Program-made: the position numbers and the translations under genes
The notes under the pieces: model-generated
The model's database searches: none
Told to the model about the DNA's origin: nothing
What the model saw: the letters and a program-made list of their open reading frames with translations, nothing else
Shown here: one piece after another, positions 1 to 8,889 of the stretch
Position numbering within the stretch: position 1 is the first letter of the stretch
Layout of the letters: every line of letters begins with the position of its first letter
Assembly: GCF_006442545.2 (NCBI RefSeq)
Contig: NZ_CP083952.1
Coordinates: 6,312,130-6,376,129 of the forward strand
Origin: Mesorhizobium sp. B2-1-8
Lineage (GTDB): Bacteria; Pseudomonadota; Alphaproteobacteria; Rhizobiales; Rhizobiaceae
Direction of reading: 5' to 3'
DNA: 64,000 nucleotides

Positions 1-580
1 CCTCGCCGGCATACTGCCAGCGGGCCTGCAATGTGTTGAGGAAGGCGCATTCGACATCGGCCCAGAAACCCTCTGGTCGCGAGCCGATCGGCGTCGAGCA
101 GACAAGGCCGGTGTCGGGCCGCCATGCCGCCATCATGTGCTCGACATAGTCCCTCGGCATCAAGACGTTGGAATCGGCAAGGATGACCCAGTCATGGCGC
201 GCCGCTTCCCAGCCCTTGACGCAATTGTTGAGCTTTGGATTGGCGCTGACACGGTCGTCACCGATCAGCAGCCGGGCCGGCACCTCGGGAAACCGGGCAA
301 TCGCCCTGTTTATCAGTTTGACCACCGGGTCGTCGGTATGGGCGACGCAGAAAATCAGTTCGTAGCGTGGCCAGTCGAGCGCGAGGGCGCGCTCCAGCGT
401 CTCATGCGTGAACGGCTCGACGCCACGCGACGGGACGATGATCGACACCGGTTGCGACTTGCCAGCCGGCGGGGCGATCGTGCCGCGCCGTTTCAGCTGT
501 GAGGCGGCGAGCGAAATGCTGGCGGCGTTTGAAAGGATGAGTGCGGTCGAAAGCGAGGCGGCTATGAAGGTGAGTTCCAT
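1..580 (-). CDS. Glycosyltransferase, ceramide glucosyltransferase-like (3' end outside window)
   Basis: Only the first 193 codons are present; the gene runs off the left edge. The start is the ATG at 580, with GGGGAG about 13 bases upstream. An N-terminal hydrophobic stretch (MELTFIAASLSTALILSNAA) suggests a membrane anchor. It is followed by a GT-A fold entry (VSIIVPSRGVEP) and the metal/nucleotide-sugar region ILADSNVLMP, which fits the D-x-N type motif of GT21 ceramide glucosyltransferase-like enzymes. These transfer a sugar from a nucleotide sugar to a lipid acceptor at the cytoplasmic membrane. The exact acceptor cannot be told, and HpnI-type hopanoid glycosyltransferases are an alternative. 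It is divergent from apaG. Confidence 0.75.
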   Translation of the reverse strand, partial: MELTFIAASLSTALILSNAASISLAASQLKRRGTIAPPAGKSQPVSIIVPSRGVEPFTHETLERALALDWPRYELIFCVAHTDDPVVKLINRAIARFPEVPARLLIGDDRVSANPKLNNCVKGWEAARHDWVILADSNVLMPRDYVEHMMAAWRPDTGLVCSTPIGSRPEGFWADVECAFLNTLQARWQYAGE

Positions 581-677
581 CGAGATCTGGTCACTCCCCG
601 CGGCCCGCACCGTGGCCGTTTTCAACAGTTCGACAGAGCGCCGAGTCGCCCGGTTCGTGCACACCACCATTGTCGTG

Positions 678-693
678 TGTCACTTAAATGACA
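678..693. promoter_or_regulatory. Imperfect inverted repeat between glycosyltransferase and apaG
   Basis: TGTCA and TGACA arms separated by six A/T-rich bases lie in the 216-bp divergent spacer. This could be an operator or part of a promoter for either gene. There is no further support. Confidence 0.2.
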
Positions 694-796
694 TTCTTTG
701 CCGGCACCTGCGGATCAAGGTGGGGCGCGACAAGACGCGCACGTTGACCTGCTCACCGGGAGCGCCGAAAATCGTCGGATTGTTTTGGAGCCGCTC

Positions 797-1189
797 ATGT
801 ACCGCGCCGTGACGCGCAACATCGAAGTGCAGGTCAGGCCGTTCTATCTCGAGGACCGTTCGGATCCCTCGGAGAACCGCTATGTCTGGGGCTATCAGAT
901 AACGATCGACAACCAGTCGGACGAGTTCGTGCAGTTGTTGTCGCGCTACTGGCACATCACCGATGGTGCCGGCCGGGTCGAGGAAGTGCGCGGCCCGGGC
1001 GTTGTCGGCGACCAGCCCGAACTCAATCCCGGCGACAGCTATCAATACACGTCCGGCTGCCCGCTCTCGACCCCGTCCGGGATCATGGTCGGGCGCTACA
1101 CGATGCGCAACAAGCGCGGCGAGACGTTCGACATCGCCATCCCCGCCTTTTCGCTCGATCTGCCGGGGACACGGCGAACGGTGAACTGA
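797..1189 (+). CDS. apaG: ApaG (CorD) domain protein
   Basis: A 130-residue protein with the usual ApaG length and the family pattern: [20 protein letters not shown] near the start, then the glycine-rich [20 protein letters not shown] segment and a GRYTMRN-like end. ApaG is a small fibronectin-III-like beta protein; the family has been linked to Co2+/Mg2+ homeostasis, but its biochemical role is not settled. The start ATG at 797 is preferred over an in-frame upstream start at 698 because GGAG lies 6 bases before it and family homology begins there. It is convergent with hslO, with a palindromic repeat between the two stops. Confidence 0.9.
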   Translation: MYRAVTRNIEVQVRPFYLEDRSDPSENRYVWGYQITIDNQSDEFVQLLSRYWHITDGAGRVEEVRGPGVVGDQPELNPGDSYQYTSGCPLSTPSGIMVGRYTMRNKRGETFDIAIPAFSLDLPGTRRTVN

Positions 1190-1205
1190 GCACCGAAGGT
1201 GGCGC

Positions 1206-1255
1206 TGCCCCTCATCCGCCCTTCGGGCACCTTCTCCCCGTTCACGGGGAGAAGG
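1206..1255. repeat. RIME-like palindromic intergenic repeat
   Basis: Two consecutive hairpins occupy the gap between the convergent apaG and hslO stops: a short GCCC-TTC-GGGC and a long one with 12-base arms (CCTTCTCCCCGT paired with ACGGGGAGAAGG). This two-hairpin pattern resembles the RIME family of rhizobial intergenic mosaic elements. It may also act as a bidirectional terminator. The family name is from memory. Confidence 0.7.
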
Positions 1256-1264
1256 AAAGATACC

Positions 1265-2272
1265 TCACTGAGCCGCAAATTCCGCCGGATCGAAATCGTA
1301 CTGCGTAGAACAGAACTCGCAGGCGACATGGATGCCGCCATCCTCGGTGCTGTCCTTGATCTCCTGCGCGGAGAAGCCCTCGAGGATGCCACGGATCTTG
1401 TCCCGGGAGCATGAGCACTGGTCGGTGACGGGAACGCCTCCGAAGACGCGCACGCCATGCTCGTGGAACAAGCGGTAGAGCAGCCGCTCGGCGCCGATGG
1501 TCGGGTCGATCAATTCGGTCGGCTCGATGGTGCCGAGCAAGGCCAGCAACTCCTGCCAGGAATTGTCCGTGGGATCATGGATCTCCTCGCGCGGATCGCC
1601 ATCCCCGCCCGGCAGATCCGGGATGCGCATGCGCTCGGAGGCCTGCGGCAGGAACTGCGCCAGGATACCGCCGGCGCGCCACTGCTCGCGCGCGCCGCCG
1701 ACACCGGGCGTCAGCAGCTTGGCGACAGAGAGCCTGATATCCGTCGGGATCTGTTCCGACTGGCGGAAATAGGTGCGGGCCGCATCTTCCAGCGTCTCGC
1801 CATCGAGCTGGACGATGCCCTGATAGCGCTGCGTATGGGCGCCCTGGTCGATGGTCAGCGCCAGCACGCCGCTGCCAAGCAGCGTTTGCTGCGAGGTCTC
1901 TCCGGCCGCAATCAGGGCCTCCAGCCGGTCGGCGTCGAAACGTGCATAGGCGCGCAGCGCCGACGGCGTGGAAAAATCCGCGACCAGCATGTCGACAGGC
2001 CCGTCGGTACGGGTCTGCAGAATGAACTTGCCTTCGAACTTGAGCGAGGTGCCGAGCAGCACCGTCAGCACACAGGCTTCCGCCAGCAGGCGGGCGACCG
2101 GCTCGGGATAGTCGTGGCGGCCAAGGATGGCGTCGAGCATCGGCCCGAGCTGCACCGTGCGGCCACGCACGTCGAGCGGACCGACCTCGAAGGGAACGAC
2201 GTGATCGTCGCCGGCGTAGCCGAACTCGCCGAGTTTGGGGTGATGTTCAGTCACTTGATGGCTTTCCAACAT
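1265..2272 (-). CDS. hslO: Hsp33 redox-regulated chaperone
   Basis: A 335-residue Hsp33 protein. The C-terminal zinc/redox switch is visible as CSCS followed about 30 residues later by CEFC (C-x-C and C-x2-C), the four cysteines that form disulfides on oxidation and activate the holdase. It acts in the cytoplasm against aggregation during oxidative stress. The start chosen is the ATG at 2272 with GGAG 7 bases upstream, rather than a longer in-frame start at 2323 that has no family-like sequence. It is the last gene of an argD-argF-hslO series, separated from argF by about 150 bp. Confidence 0.92.
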   Translation of the reverse strand: MLESHQVTEHHPKLGEFGYAGDDHVVPFEVGPLDVRGRTVQLGPMLDAILGRHDYPEPVARLLAEACVLTVLLGTSLKFEGKFILQTRTDGPVDMLVADFSTPSALRAYARFDADRLEALIAAGETSQQTLLGSGVLALTIDQGAHTQRYQGIVQLDGETLEDAARTYFRQSEQIPTDIRLSVAKLLTPGVGGAREQWRAGGILAQFLPQASERMRIPDLPGGDGDPREEIHDPTDNSWQELLALLGTIEPTELIDPTIGAERLLYRLFHEHGVRVFGGVPVTDQCSCSRDKIRGILEGFSAQEIKDSTEDGGIHVACEFCSTQYDFDPAEFAAQ

Positions 2273-2425
2273 GACAAGGCTCCAGGGCGCGGCCATGCGG
2301 CCCTGGTGGGCACATGCGTCCAAACGCGCTTGATTTGCGTGATGCGGCGCAGATAGGCATCGCGCCCCCGCGGATCAAGCGCCTGGGCATTTCAAGCGCC
2401 CAGACACGTCATGCGCTCAGACACA

Positions 2426-3337
<912 letters not shown>

Positions 3338-3353
3338 CAGGAATGGTTCCGGA

Positions 3354-4553
3354 TTACTTCGCGGCGGCGGAGGCGATGGCCTCCGACAGGCCCTTGGCGC
3401 CAGCGCGGATGCGGTTGAGCGCTTCGTGAATCTCGGCGTCGGTGACGGTGAGCGGTGGCAGCAGGCGAATGACGTTGTCGCCGGCCGGAACGGCCAGCAA
3501 ATGCTGGTCGCGCAACGCCATGTTCACCTTGCCATTGGGCATCGCGCATTTGAGGCCGAGCATCAGCCCGGTGCCCCTGATATCCTCGATCACCTCGGGG
3601 AATTCGTCGGCTATCGACGCCAGCCCCTGCTTCATCAGTAGCGCCTTGCGCTGGACATCCTCCAGGAAGCCGTCTTCCAGCACGACGTCGAGGACGGCGT
3701 TGCCGACCGCCATTGCCAGCGGATTGCCGCCGAAGGTGGTGCCGTGCACGCCGGCGGTCATGCCGACGGCGGCCTCGTCGGTGGCGAGGCAGGCGCCCAT
3801 CGGGAAGCCGCCGCCAATGCCCTTGGCGATTGCCATGATGTCGGGCGTCACCGCAGACCACTCATGCGCGAACAGCTTGCCGGTACGGCCGATGCCGCAC
3901 TGGACCTCGTCGTAGATCAACAGCAGGCCATGCTGCTCGCAGAGCTGCCGCAGCCGCTTCAGCGACTGTGTCGGCACCGGACGGATACCGCCCTCGCCTT
4001 GCACCGGCTCGATCAGGATCGCGGCGGTCTCGGGCGTGATCGCCTTTTCAGCGGCGTCGATGTCGTCGAAACCGACCTGGTCGAAGCCTTCGACCTTGGG
4101 TCCGAAGCCTTCGAGGTATTTGTACTGGCCGCCGGCCGCGATGGTCGCCAGCGTGCGGCCATGGAAGGCGCCCTCGAAGGTGATGATGCGGAAGCGCTCG
4201 GGATGTCCCTTGACGAAGTGGTAGCGCCGCGCCGTCTTGATCGCGCATTCCAGCGCCTCGGCGCCGGAATTGGTGAAGAACACCTTGTCGGCGAAGGTGG
4301 CATCTGCCAGCCGCTCGCCGAGCCTGCTCTGCCCCGGGATCTCGTAGAGATTGGAGACGTGCCAGAGTTTCGCCGCCTGTTCGGTGAGGGCCGCGACCAG
4401 ATGCGGATGGCCGTGGCCAAGCGAATTGACCGCTATGCCGCCGGCGAAATCGAGATATCGCTCGCCCTTGTCGGTAACCAGCCAAGTGCCTTCCCCATGG
4501 TCGAAGGCCAGGGGTGCGCGAGCAAAGGTCTCGTAAAGCGCCGAACCGCTCAT
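3354..4553 (-). CDS. argD: Acetylornithine aminotransferase (class III, PLP)
   Basis: A 399-residue class III aminotransferase that makes N-acetylornithine from its semialdehyde and glutamate. [19 protein letters not shown] carries the PLP-binding Asp and [16 protein letters not shown] carries the Schiff-base Lys. First gene of argD-argF-hslO. The start ATG at 4553 has GGAG 9 bases upstream. That start overlaps by one base (TAATG) the stop of a 26-codon Arg-rich upstream reading frame, and a terminator-like hairpin lies about 30 bp upstream, so expression may be controlled in the leader (see separate entries). Confidence 0.95.
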   Translation of the reverse strand: MSGSALYETFARAPLAFDHGEGTWLVTDKGERYLDFAGGIAVNSLGHGHPHLVAALTEQAAKLWHVSNLYEIPGQSRLGERLADATFADKVFFTNSGAEALECAIKTARRYHFVKGHPERFRIITFEGAFHGRTLATIAAGGQYKYLEGFGPKVEGFDQVGFDDIDAAEKAITPETAAILIEPVQGEGGIRPVPTQSLKRLRQLCEQHGLLLIYDEVQCGIGRTGKLFAHEWSAVTPDIMAIAKGIGGGFPMGACLATDEAAVGMTAGVHGTTFGGNPLAMAVGNAVLDVVLEDGFLEDVQRKALLMKQGLASIADEFPEVIEDIRGTGLMLGLKCAMPNGKVNMALRDQHLLAVPAGDNVIRLLPPLTVTDAEIHEALNRIRAGAKGLSEAIASAAAK

Positions 4554-4633
4554 TATATGCGTCTCCGGTACCGGAAAATCAAAAAAGCCGCCAAAGCGGC
4601 GGCCTTCTGCGGCTTATCGTGTTTTTCGGTCAT
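4553..4633 (-). CDS. Candidate Arg-rich leader peptide of argD (26 codons)
   Basis: An ATG at 4633 opens a 26-codon frame that begins [10 protein letters not shown], passes through an alanine-rich middle and ends FRYRRRI. Four of the five codons CGG TAC CGG AGA CGC, just before the final ATA, specify arginine. Its stop TAA shares its last A with the argD ATG, so translational coupling is possible, and the argD ribosome site (GGAG) lies inside the Arg codons. Against it: no Shine-Dalgarno is visible before the leader ATG, and a promoter-like TTGACT-17-GATAAG (4641-4613) would start transcription inside the frame. Treat as a candidate. Confidence 0.35.
   Translation of the reverse strand: MTEKHDKPQKAAALAAFLIFRYRRRI
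4581..4603 (-). terminator. Terminator-like hairpin in the argD leader
   Basis: On the minus strand a GCCGCC...GGCGGC hairpin is followed by six T residues, the form of an intrinsic terminator, about 28 bases before the argD ATG. A second GCCGC just upstream could pair alternatively with the 3' arm. This fits an attenuator, but the Arg codons of the leader frame lie after the hairpin rather than before it, unlike classical amino-acid attenuators. Confidence 0.5.
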
Positions 4634-4641
4634 GAAGTCAA
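4613..4641 (-). promoter_or_regulatory. Promoter-like sequence for argD
   Basis: On the minus strand TTGACT at 4641-4636 and GATAAG at 4618-4613 are separated by 17 bases, close to the alphaproteobacterial housekeeping consensus. If used, transcription would start near 4606, right at the hairpin, and the leader ORF ATG would not be transcribed from it. Confidence 0.4.
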
Positions 4642-4731
4642 CGAAAACGTCGCGTAGTGGCGCGCGGCAAGCCCCCTGACGCAACGCCGGCTCATGAGCG
4701 ACCGGGCAAGTTGGGGAAAACCGAAAAAACC

Positions 4732-4878
4732 GATTCGTGTTGCACTTGGGACTCTTGTCACCGAGTCAGCGTATAGAGTAGTTGTAGTCGAGAAATAACT
4801 AGATTTCGTGCGGCGGACCTAATCACCAGATATATGTGGTGTCTGCCCCAGCAGTGGTGCTGGGTCGGGAATGGATTC
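4732..4878. promoter_or_regulatory. Cluster of four GANTC sites upstream of gcrA
   Basis: GATTC (4732-4736), GACTC (4750-4754), GAGTC (4763-4767) and GATTC (4874-4878) all lie in the 180 bp before the gcrA start. GANTC is the CcrM methylation site, and GcrA acts at methylated GANTC promoters, so this region may couple gcrA expression to replication or to autoregulation. The functional link is inferred. Confidence 0.5.
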
Positions 4879-4909
4879 TGGTTGCCGCACGCTTATAAGG
4901 AGCGCGGTC

Positions 4910-5428
4910 ATGAACTGGACTGACGAGCGGGTAGAACTCTTGAGAAAACTGTGGTCGGAGGGTCTGAGCGCAAGCCAGATTGCCGCGCAGCTCGGAGGGG
5001 TCAGCCGCAACGCGGTCATCGGCAAGGTGCACCGGCTGAAGCTGTCAGGCCGCGGCCGTGCGACAGCGACGCCGGCACGCCAGAAGAAGGCGACGCAGGG
5101 ATCGACCGTCCAGAAGTCGGTGGCGCGCGCCGCGAGCACGGCACGCCATGTCACGACTTCGATCGGCGCGACGGCCCTTCAGACGCAATTCGACGCCGAA
5201 CCAGTGGCAAGACACTACATCCGCCCGGTCGAGAACGTCGTGGTCCCGATCTCACGGCATCTGCAACTCGTCGAACTGACCGAGCGCACCTGCAAATGGC
5301 CGAATGGCGATCCGCTTTCGGAGGACTTCAATTTCTGCGGCAACGAAGCCGCCGAAACCGGTCCTTACTGCAAATACCATGCCCGGGTGGCGTTCCAGCC
5401 AGCGGCGGAGCGGCGGCGGAATCGCTGA
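4910..5428 (+). CDS. gcrA: GcrA cell-cycle regulator
   Basis: A 172-residue protein. It opens with the GcrA signature MNWTDERVELLRKLWSEGLS, a helix-turn-helix, then ASQIAAQLGGVSRNAVIGKV. A basic linker follows, and a C-terminal Cys/His module (CKWPNGDP, then FCGN and YCKYH). GcrA binds sigma70 RNA polymerase and activates promoters bearing CcrM-methylated GANTC sites in alphaproteobacteria. The start at 4910 has AAGGAG 7 bases upstream. It is transcribed away from argD and converges on corA. Confidence 0.95.
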   Translation: MNWTDERVELLRKLWSEGLSASQIAAQLGGVSRNAVIGKVHRLKLSGRGRATATPARQKKATQGSTVQKSVARAASTARHVTTSIGATALQTQFDAEPVARHYIRPVENVVVPISRHLQLVELTERTCKWPNGDPLSEDFNFCGNEAAETGPYCKYHARVAFQPAAERRRNR

Positions 5429-5470
5429 GCGGAGTGAGTAGTGAGTAGCGGTGATCCCACCAATCACTAC

Positions 5471-5519
5471 TGACTACTGACTACTGACTACTGACTACTG
5501 ACTACTGACTACTGACTAC
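5471..5519. repeat. Tandem heptanucleotide repeat (TGACTAC)7
   Basis: Seven perfect copies of TGACTAC stand in the gap between the convergent gcrA and corA stops, with a partial copy just before. Upstream at about 5432-5450 a diverged GAGTAGTGAGTAG block is partly inverted relative to it, so the transcript could fold. Copy number is likely to vary by slippage. It has no spacers and is not a CRISPR. Confidence 0.9.
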
Positions 5520-5520
5520 T

Positions 5521-6528
5521 TCACAACCATCCATTCTTGCGAAACCGCCAGTACAAAAAAGAGCAGATCAGCGCGATGATGGCCAGCACCATCGGGTAGC
5601 CATATTCCATCTTCAGCTCCGGCATGTCGGTAAAGTTCATGCCGTAGATGCCGGCGAATGCGGTTGGCACCGCCAGGATGGCCGCCCATGAGGCGAGTTT
5701 CTTCGAGATCGCCGTTTCCTGGCTCTGACCGACCAGAAGACTGGCCTCGAAGGCGAAGGCCAGCACCTCGCGCAGGCTGTCGACCTTCTCCTGGACGGTA
5801 CGGATATGATCCGTCACGTCGCGGAACAGCGGGTGCATGGCCGAATGGATCTGCGGCAGCTCGGCGCTGGTCAGCCGGCGGCAGACTTCCACCAATGGCA
5901 ATGCCGCGTTGCGCAGGCGCAGGAGGTCGCGGCGCAGCATGTAGAGGCGTTCGATGTCGGGACCGGTCATCGGCTTCAGCAGGACCTTGTCCTCGATCGC
6001 CTCGACCTCGTCCTCGATCTGCTCGAGCACGGGCATGTAATTGTCGACGATGAAGTCGAGAATCGCGTAGAGGACGAAATCCTCGCCCTTGGCCAGCGAA
6101 TGCGGGCAGCTTTCCCAGTGCTGGCGCACGGCGGCATAGGATGTCGACGGGCCGTGCCTGACGCTGACGATGTAGCCTGAGCCGACAAACAGATGTGTCT
6201 CGCCGAAGGTGACGCGCCCTTCGATCAATTGCGCCGTGCGAGCAACGATGAACAGCGCATCGCCATATTGCTCGATCTTTGGCCGCTGGTGCGGATGCTC
6301 GGCATCCTCGATCGCCAGCTCATGAAGATGAAACTGCGCCTTGACGCGCAACAGAAGTTCGCGGTCAGGTTCAAGCAGCCCGATCCAGACGACATGCCCC
6401 GATTTCTTGGCCCATTCGCCGGCTTCCTCGATCGGAATATCGGCGATCCGGCGCCCGGCGGTATAGACACCGCAGGCGATGATGCCCGATGACGGCGGCG
6501 AGGGCTTGAACTCGCGGACATATTCCAT
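5521..6528 (-). CDS. corA: CorA-family divalent cation transporter
   Basis: A 335-residue CorA protein. A long soluble N-terminal domain leads to the signature YGMNFTDMPEL between two C-terminal membrane helices (roughly residues 270-290 and 305-325); the protein ends with the basic tail WRFRKNGWL. CorA proteins are homopentameric channels for Mg2+ (also Co2+ and Ni2+) in the inner membrane. The start ATG at 6528 is preferred to an in-frame start at 6570 because GGGAGG lies 5-6 bases upstream. Its stop touches the heptamer repeat. Confidence 0.93.
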   Translation of the reverse strand: MEYVREFKPSPPSSGIIACGVYTAGRRIADIPIEEAGEWAKKSGHVVWIGLLEPDRELLLRVKAQFHLHELAIEDAEHPHQRPKIEQYGDALFIVARTAQLIEGRVTFGETHLFVGSGYIVSVRHGPSTSYAAVRQHWESCPHSLAKGEDFVLYAILDFIVDNYMPVLEQIEDEVEAIEDKVLLKPMTGPDIERLYMLRRDLLRLRNAALPLVEVCRRLTSAELPQIHSAMHPLFRDVTDHIRTVQEKVDSLREVLAFAFEASLLVGQSQETAISKKLASWAAILAVPTAFAGIYGMNFTDMPELKMEYGYPMVLAIIALICSFLYWRFRKNGWL

Positions 6529-6625
6529 CGCAGCCTCCCGAAAGCGTTGCCTTCCCTGGGGAACCAGCAAGTTTATCTCGGGATAGTTTAGCGCAATATG
6601 ATTAAGCGTTCGAGAGGACGTGCGT

Positions 6626-7351
6626 TCACTTCACTGGCAGCGCCGCGGGGAGGCCGATCTTGTCCGTCTTGTCGCTCTTCGGCCGCTCGGCCGGCATCTG
6701 GTCGCCGGTGACGATGTAGTAGATGGTCTCGGCGATGTTGGTGGCGTGATCGCCGATACGCTCGATGTTCTTGGCGCAGAACAGCAGATGCGTACAGGGC
6801 GTGATGTTGCGCGGATCTTCCATCATGTAGGTCAGCAATTCGCGAAACAGCGACGTGTACATGGCATCGATCTGGTCGTCACGGTCGCGCACGAAGCCGA
6901 TCTTGTCGACCGAACGCGACGCGTAGACGTCGAGCACTTCCTTCAGCTGGGTCAGCGCCAGGTTGGCCAGAGCCTCCAAGCCGCGGAAAAGGCTGGTCGG
7001 CTGACGGCCGTCGGTGACGGCAGCCACCCGCTTGGCGACGTTCTTGCCGAGGTCTCCGACCCGCTCGAGGTCGGCCGAAATGCGGATGGCGCCGACGATC
7101 TCGCGCAGGTCCGTCGCCATCGGCTGGCGCTTGGCGATGATGATGATCGCCTTGTCGTCGATCTCACGCTGCCCCTCATCCAGCACGGCGTCATCGCGAA
7201 TGACTTTCTGGGCCAATCCCGGATCGGCATTGACCAAGGCGGCGACCGCCTGTTCGACCATGCGCTCGGCATGGCCGCCCATCGCGGCGATGCGCTTGGA
7301 GAGATCTTTCAGTTCCTCGTCAAAGGCGCTCATTGTGTGAACGGATTGCAT
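6626..7351 (-). CDS. phoU: Phosphate signalling protein PhoU
   Basis: A 241-residue PhoU with the two related three-helix halves carrying the metal-site motifs ERVGDLGKN and ERIGDHATNIAE. PhoU restrains the PhoR kinase and the Pst transporter when phosphate is plentiful. The start at 7351 has AAGG upstream; an alternative ATG at 7333 has none. It lies 116 bp downstream of phoR on the same strand. The pstSCAB genes that often separate the two in rhizobia are absent, and no phoB follows: corA is the next gene. Confidence 0.94.
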   Translation of the reverse strand: MQSVHTMSAFDEELKDLSKRIAAMGGHAERMVEQAVAALVNADPGLAQKVIRDDAVLDEGQREIDDKAIIIIAKRQPMATDLREIVGAIRISADLERVGDLGKNVAKRVAAVTDGRQPTSLFRGLEALANLALTQLKEVLDVYASRSVDKIGFVRDRDDQIDAMYTSLFRELLTYMMEDPRNITPCTHLLFCAKNIERIGDHATNIAETIYYIVTGDQMPAERPKSDKTDKIGLPAALPVK

Positions 7352-7467
7352 GGACGAAATGCCTTCCCACGGGGTGTCTTGTCTTTGAGTCGTTTCCTCG
7401 AATCCCCGCTGATACGCTAACCGGATGACAGAAAAAAGAAACGGTCCCGTGGAAAACTAGGGCAGTA

Positions 7468-8733
7468 TCAGTGCGCCGGCAAATGGACCGAGAAGGCGGC
7501 GCCCTTGCCGACCTCGGACCTGATCGTCAGCCTGGCGTTGTGACGCGTCAGGATGTGCTTGACGATCGACAGGCCAAGACCCGTGCCTTTCTGCGTGCGG
7601 CTGGTCTCGACATCGATGCGATAGAAGCGCTCGGTGATGCGCGGGATATGCTCCTCGGGAATGCCGGGGCCAAAATCCCTGATCGTCACGTCGATGCCCG
7701 GTTCGGCACCATCTTCGCCGCGCGCGATCGACACCACAACCCGCCCGCCCGACTGGCCGTATTTGCAGGCATTTTCCAAAAGGTTCTCGAACACCTGGAA
7801 CAGCTCGTCGCGATCGCCCGGCACATCGAGCGACCCCTCGGCGAAATCGCGCTCGATGACGACATTGTTTTCCCGGGCGAGCGGTCCGAGCGAATCGATG
7901 ACGCCGTCCACGGTCTGGCGCAGATCGACTTCGGTTCCCGGCTTCAGATAGGGCTTCATCTCCAGCCGCGACAGCGACAGCAGGTCATCGATCAGGCGCG
8001 CCATGCGGCCGGTCTGGTTCTGCATGATCTGGAGGAACTGCTCGCGCGCCGCCGGATCGTTGCGGGCCGGTCCGCGCAGCGTTTCGATGAAGCCCGCGAT
8101 CGAAGCCAGCGGGGTGCGCAACTCATGACTGGCATTGGCGATGAAGTCCGCGCGCATGCGGTCTATGCGCCGCGCCTCGCTCTGGTCCTTGAAGACCAGC
8201 ACATAGAGGTCGGTGCCATGCCCGACCGAGGACGCGCTGACCCGGTAGGCCCGTTCGACGGGCAGTTTCTCTGTGTAGTCGACAACATCCGAGGCGACGG
8301 TGCCCGACAGGACACTGTCCAGCAGCGCCTGCATTTCCGGCGCCCGGAATTTCAGCGGCAGCGATATGCCGGGCGCGATGCCGCCAAAGGCGGCAAAGGC
8401 GGCGGCGTTGGCGTGGACGATGGTGGCGGCATGGTCGAAGATGATCAGCGGATCGGCGACGGCGGCCGCCAGATATTCGCCGGACAGGCGCAGCAAGCCC
8501 ACCGCCTCGATTGCCACAGCGCCCTCGGCGGAATGGCGCGCACCCGCCACCGGCAATATTGCCGCCGCCAGCAGCAGGAGCAGCGCCGGTACCAGCACGT
8601 AGGCGGAAATACCCGCGAAGCCATAGGTGATCAGGACCGCCAGGACACCGGCCGCGAGCAGCCAGCGGCTGTTCCACAGCCGGCCGGCGATCGCTTGCCC
8701 CGTGCTTTTCTGCTCCGCGCCCAGGTCAGTCAT
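7468..8733 (-). CDS. phoR: Phosphate regulon sensor histidine kinase PhoR
   Basis: A 421-residue kinase with two N-terminal membrane helices (about residues 28-65), a PAS-like region, and the HisKA box with the phosphoacceptor His in NASHELRTPLASIAGF. An HATPase follows with N box NLLENACKYG and G boxes DFGPGIPEEHI and GTGLGLSIV. It phosphorylates PhoB when phosphate is scarce. Start at 8733, GGAGG about 12 bases upstream. It is divergent from ppk2, with a palindromic repeat between them. Confidence 0.88.
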   Translation of the reverse strand: MTDLGAEQKSTGQAIAGRLWNSRWLLAAGVLAVLITYGFAGISAYVLVPALLLLLAAAILPVAGARHSAEGAVAIEAVGLLRLSGEYLAAAVADPLIIFDHAATIVHANAAAFAAFGGIAPGISLPLKFRAPEMQALLDSVLSGTVASDVVDYTEKLPVERAYRVSASSVGHGTDLYVLVFKDQSEARRIDRMRADFIANASHELRTPLASIAGFIETLRGPARNDPAAREQFLQIMQNQTGRMARLIDDLLSLSRLEMKPYLKPGTEVDLRQTVDGVIDSLGPLARENNVVIERDFAEGSLDVPGDRDELFQVFENLLENACKYGQSGGRVVVSIARGEDGAEPGIDVTIRDFGPGIPEEHIPRITERFYRIDVETSRTQKGTGLGLSIVKHILTRHNARLTIRSEVGKGAAFSVHLPAH

Positions 8734-8799
8734 TCGCGCGCCCAGCCTCCACCGGTCACACGGCGGCGAAAACTTCCGCTGGACCGCAAATCAAAAGTG

Positions 8800-8842
8800 C
8801 TACAGCGTCCTTCGCGTGTCCAAATGGACGCGCGGCGCTGTA
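8800..8842. repeat. Palindromic intergenic repeat
   Basis: CTACAGCG and CGCTGTAA form the outer arms and GCGTGTCC/GGACGCGC the inner arms around AAAT. Sequences of this shape are frequent between genes in Mesorhizobium-type genomes. It sits in the phoR-ppk2 divergent spacer and must contain or interrupt the promoters there. Confidence 0.7.
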
Positions 8843-8889
8843 ATGGCTCCCAATAGCATGAGTCCAGACACTTAAAAGGGTTCGTCTGC

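Noticed and set aside
5471..5519. CRISPR array
   Set aside because: The repeat unit is 7 bp with no spacers and there are no cas genes nearby.
7352..7467. A remnant of pst genes between phoR and phoU
   Set aside because: The 116-bp gap shows no recognisable pst coding fragment.
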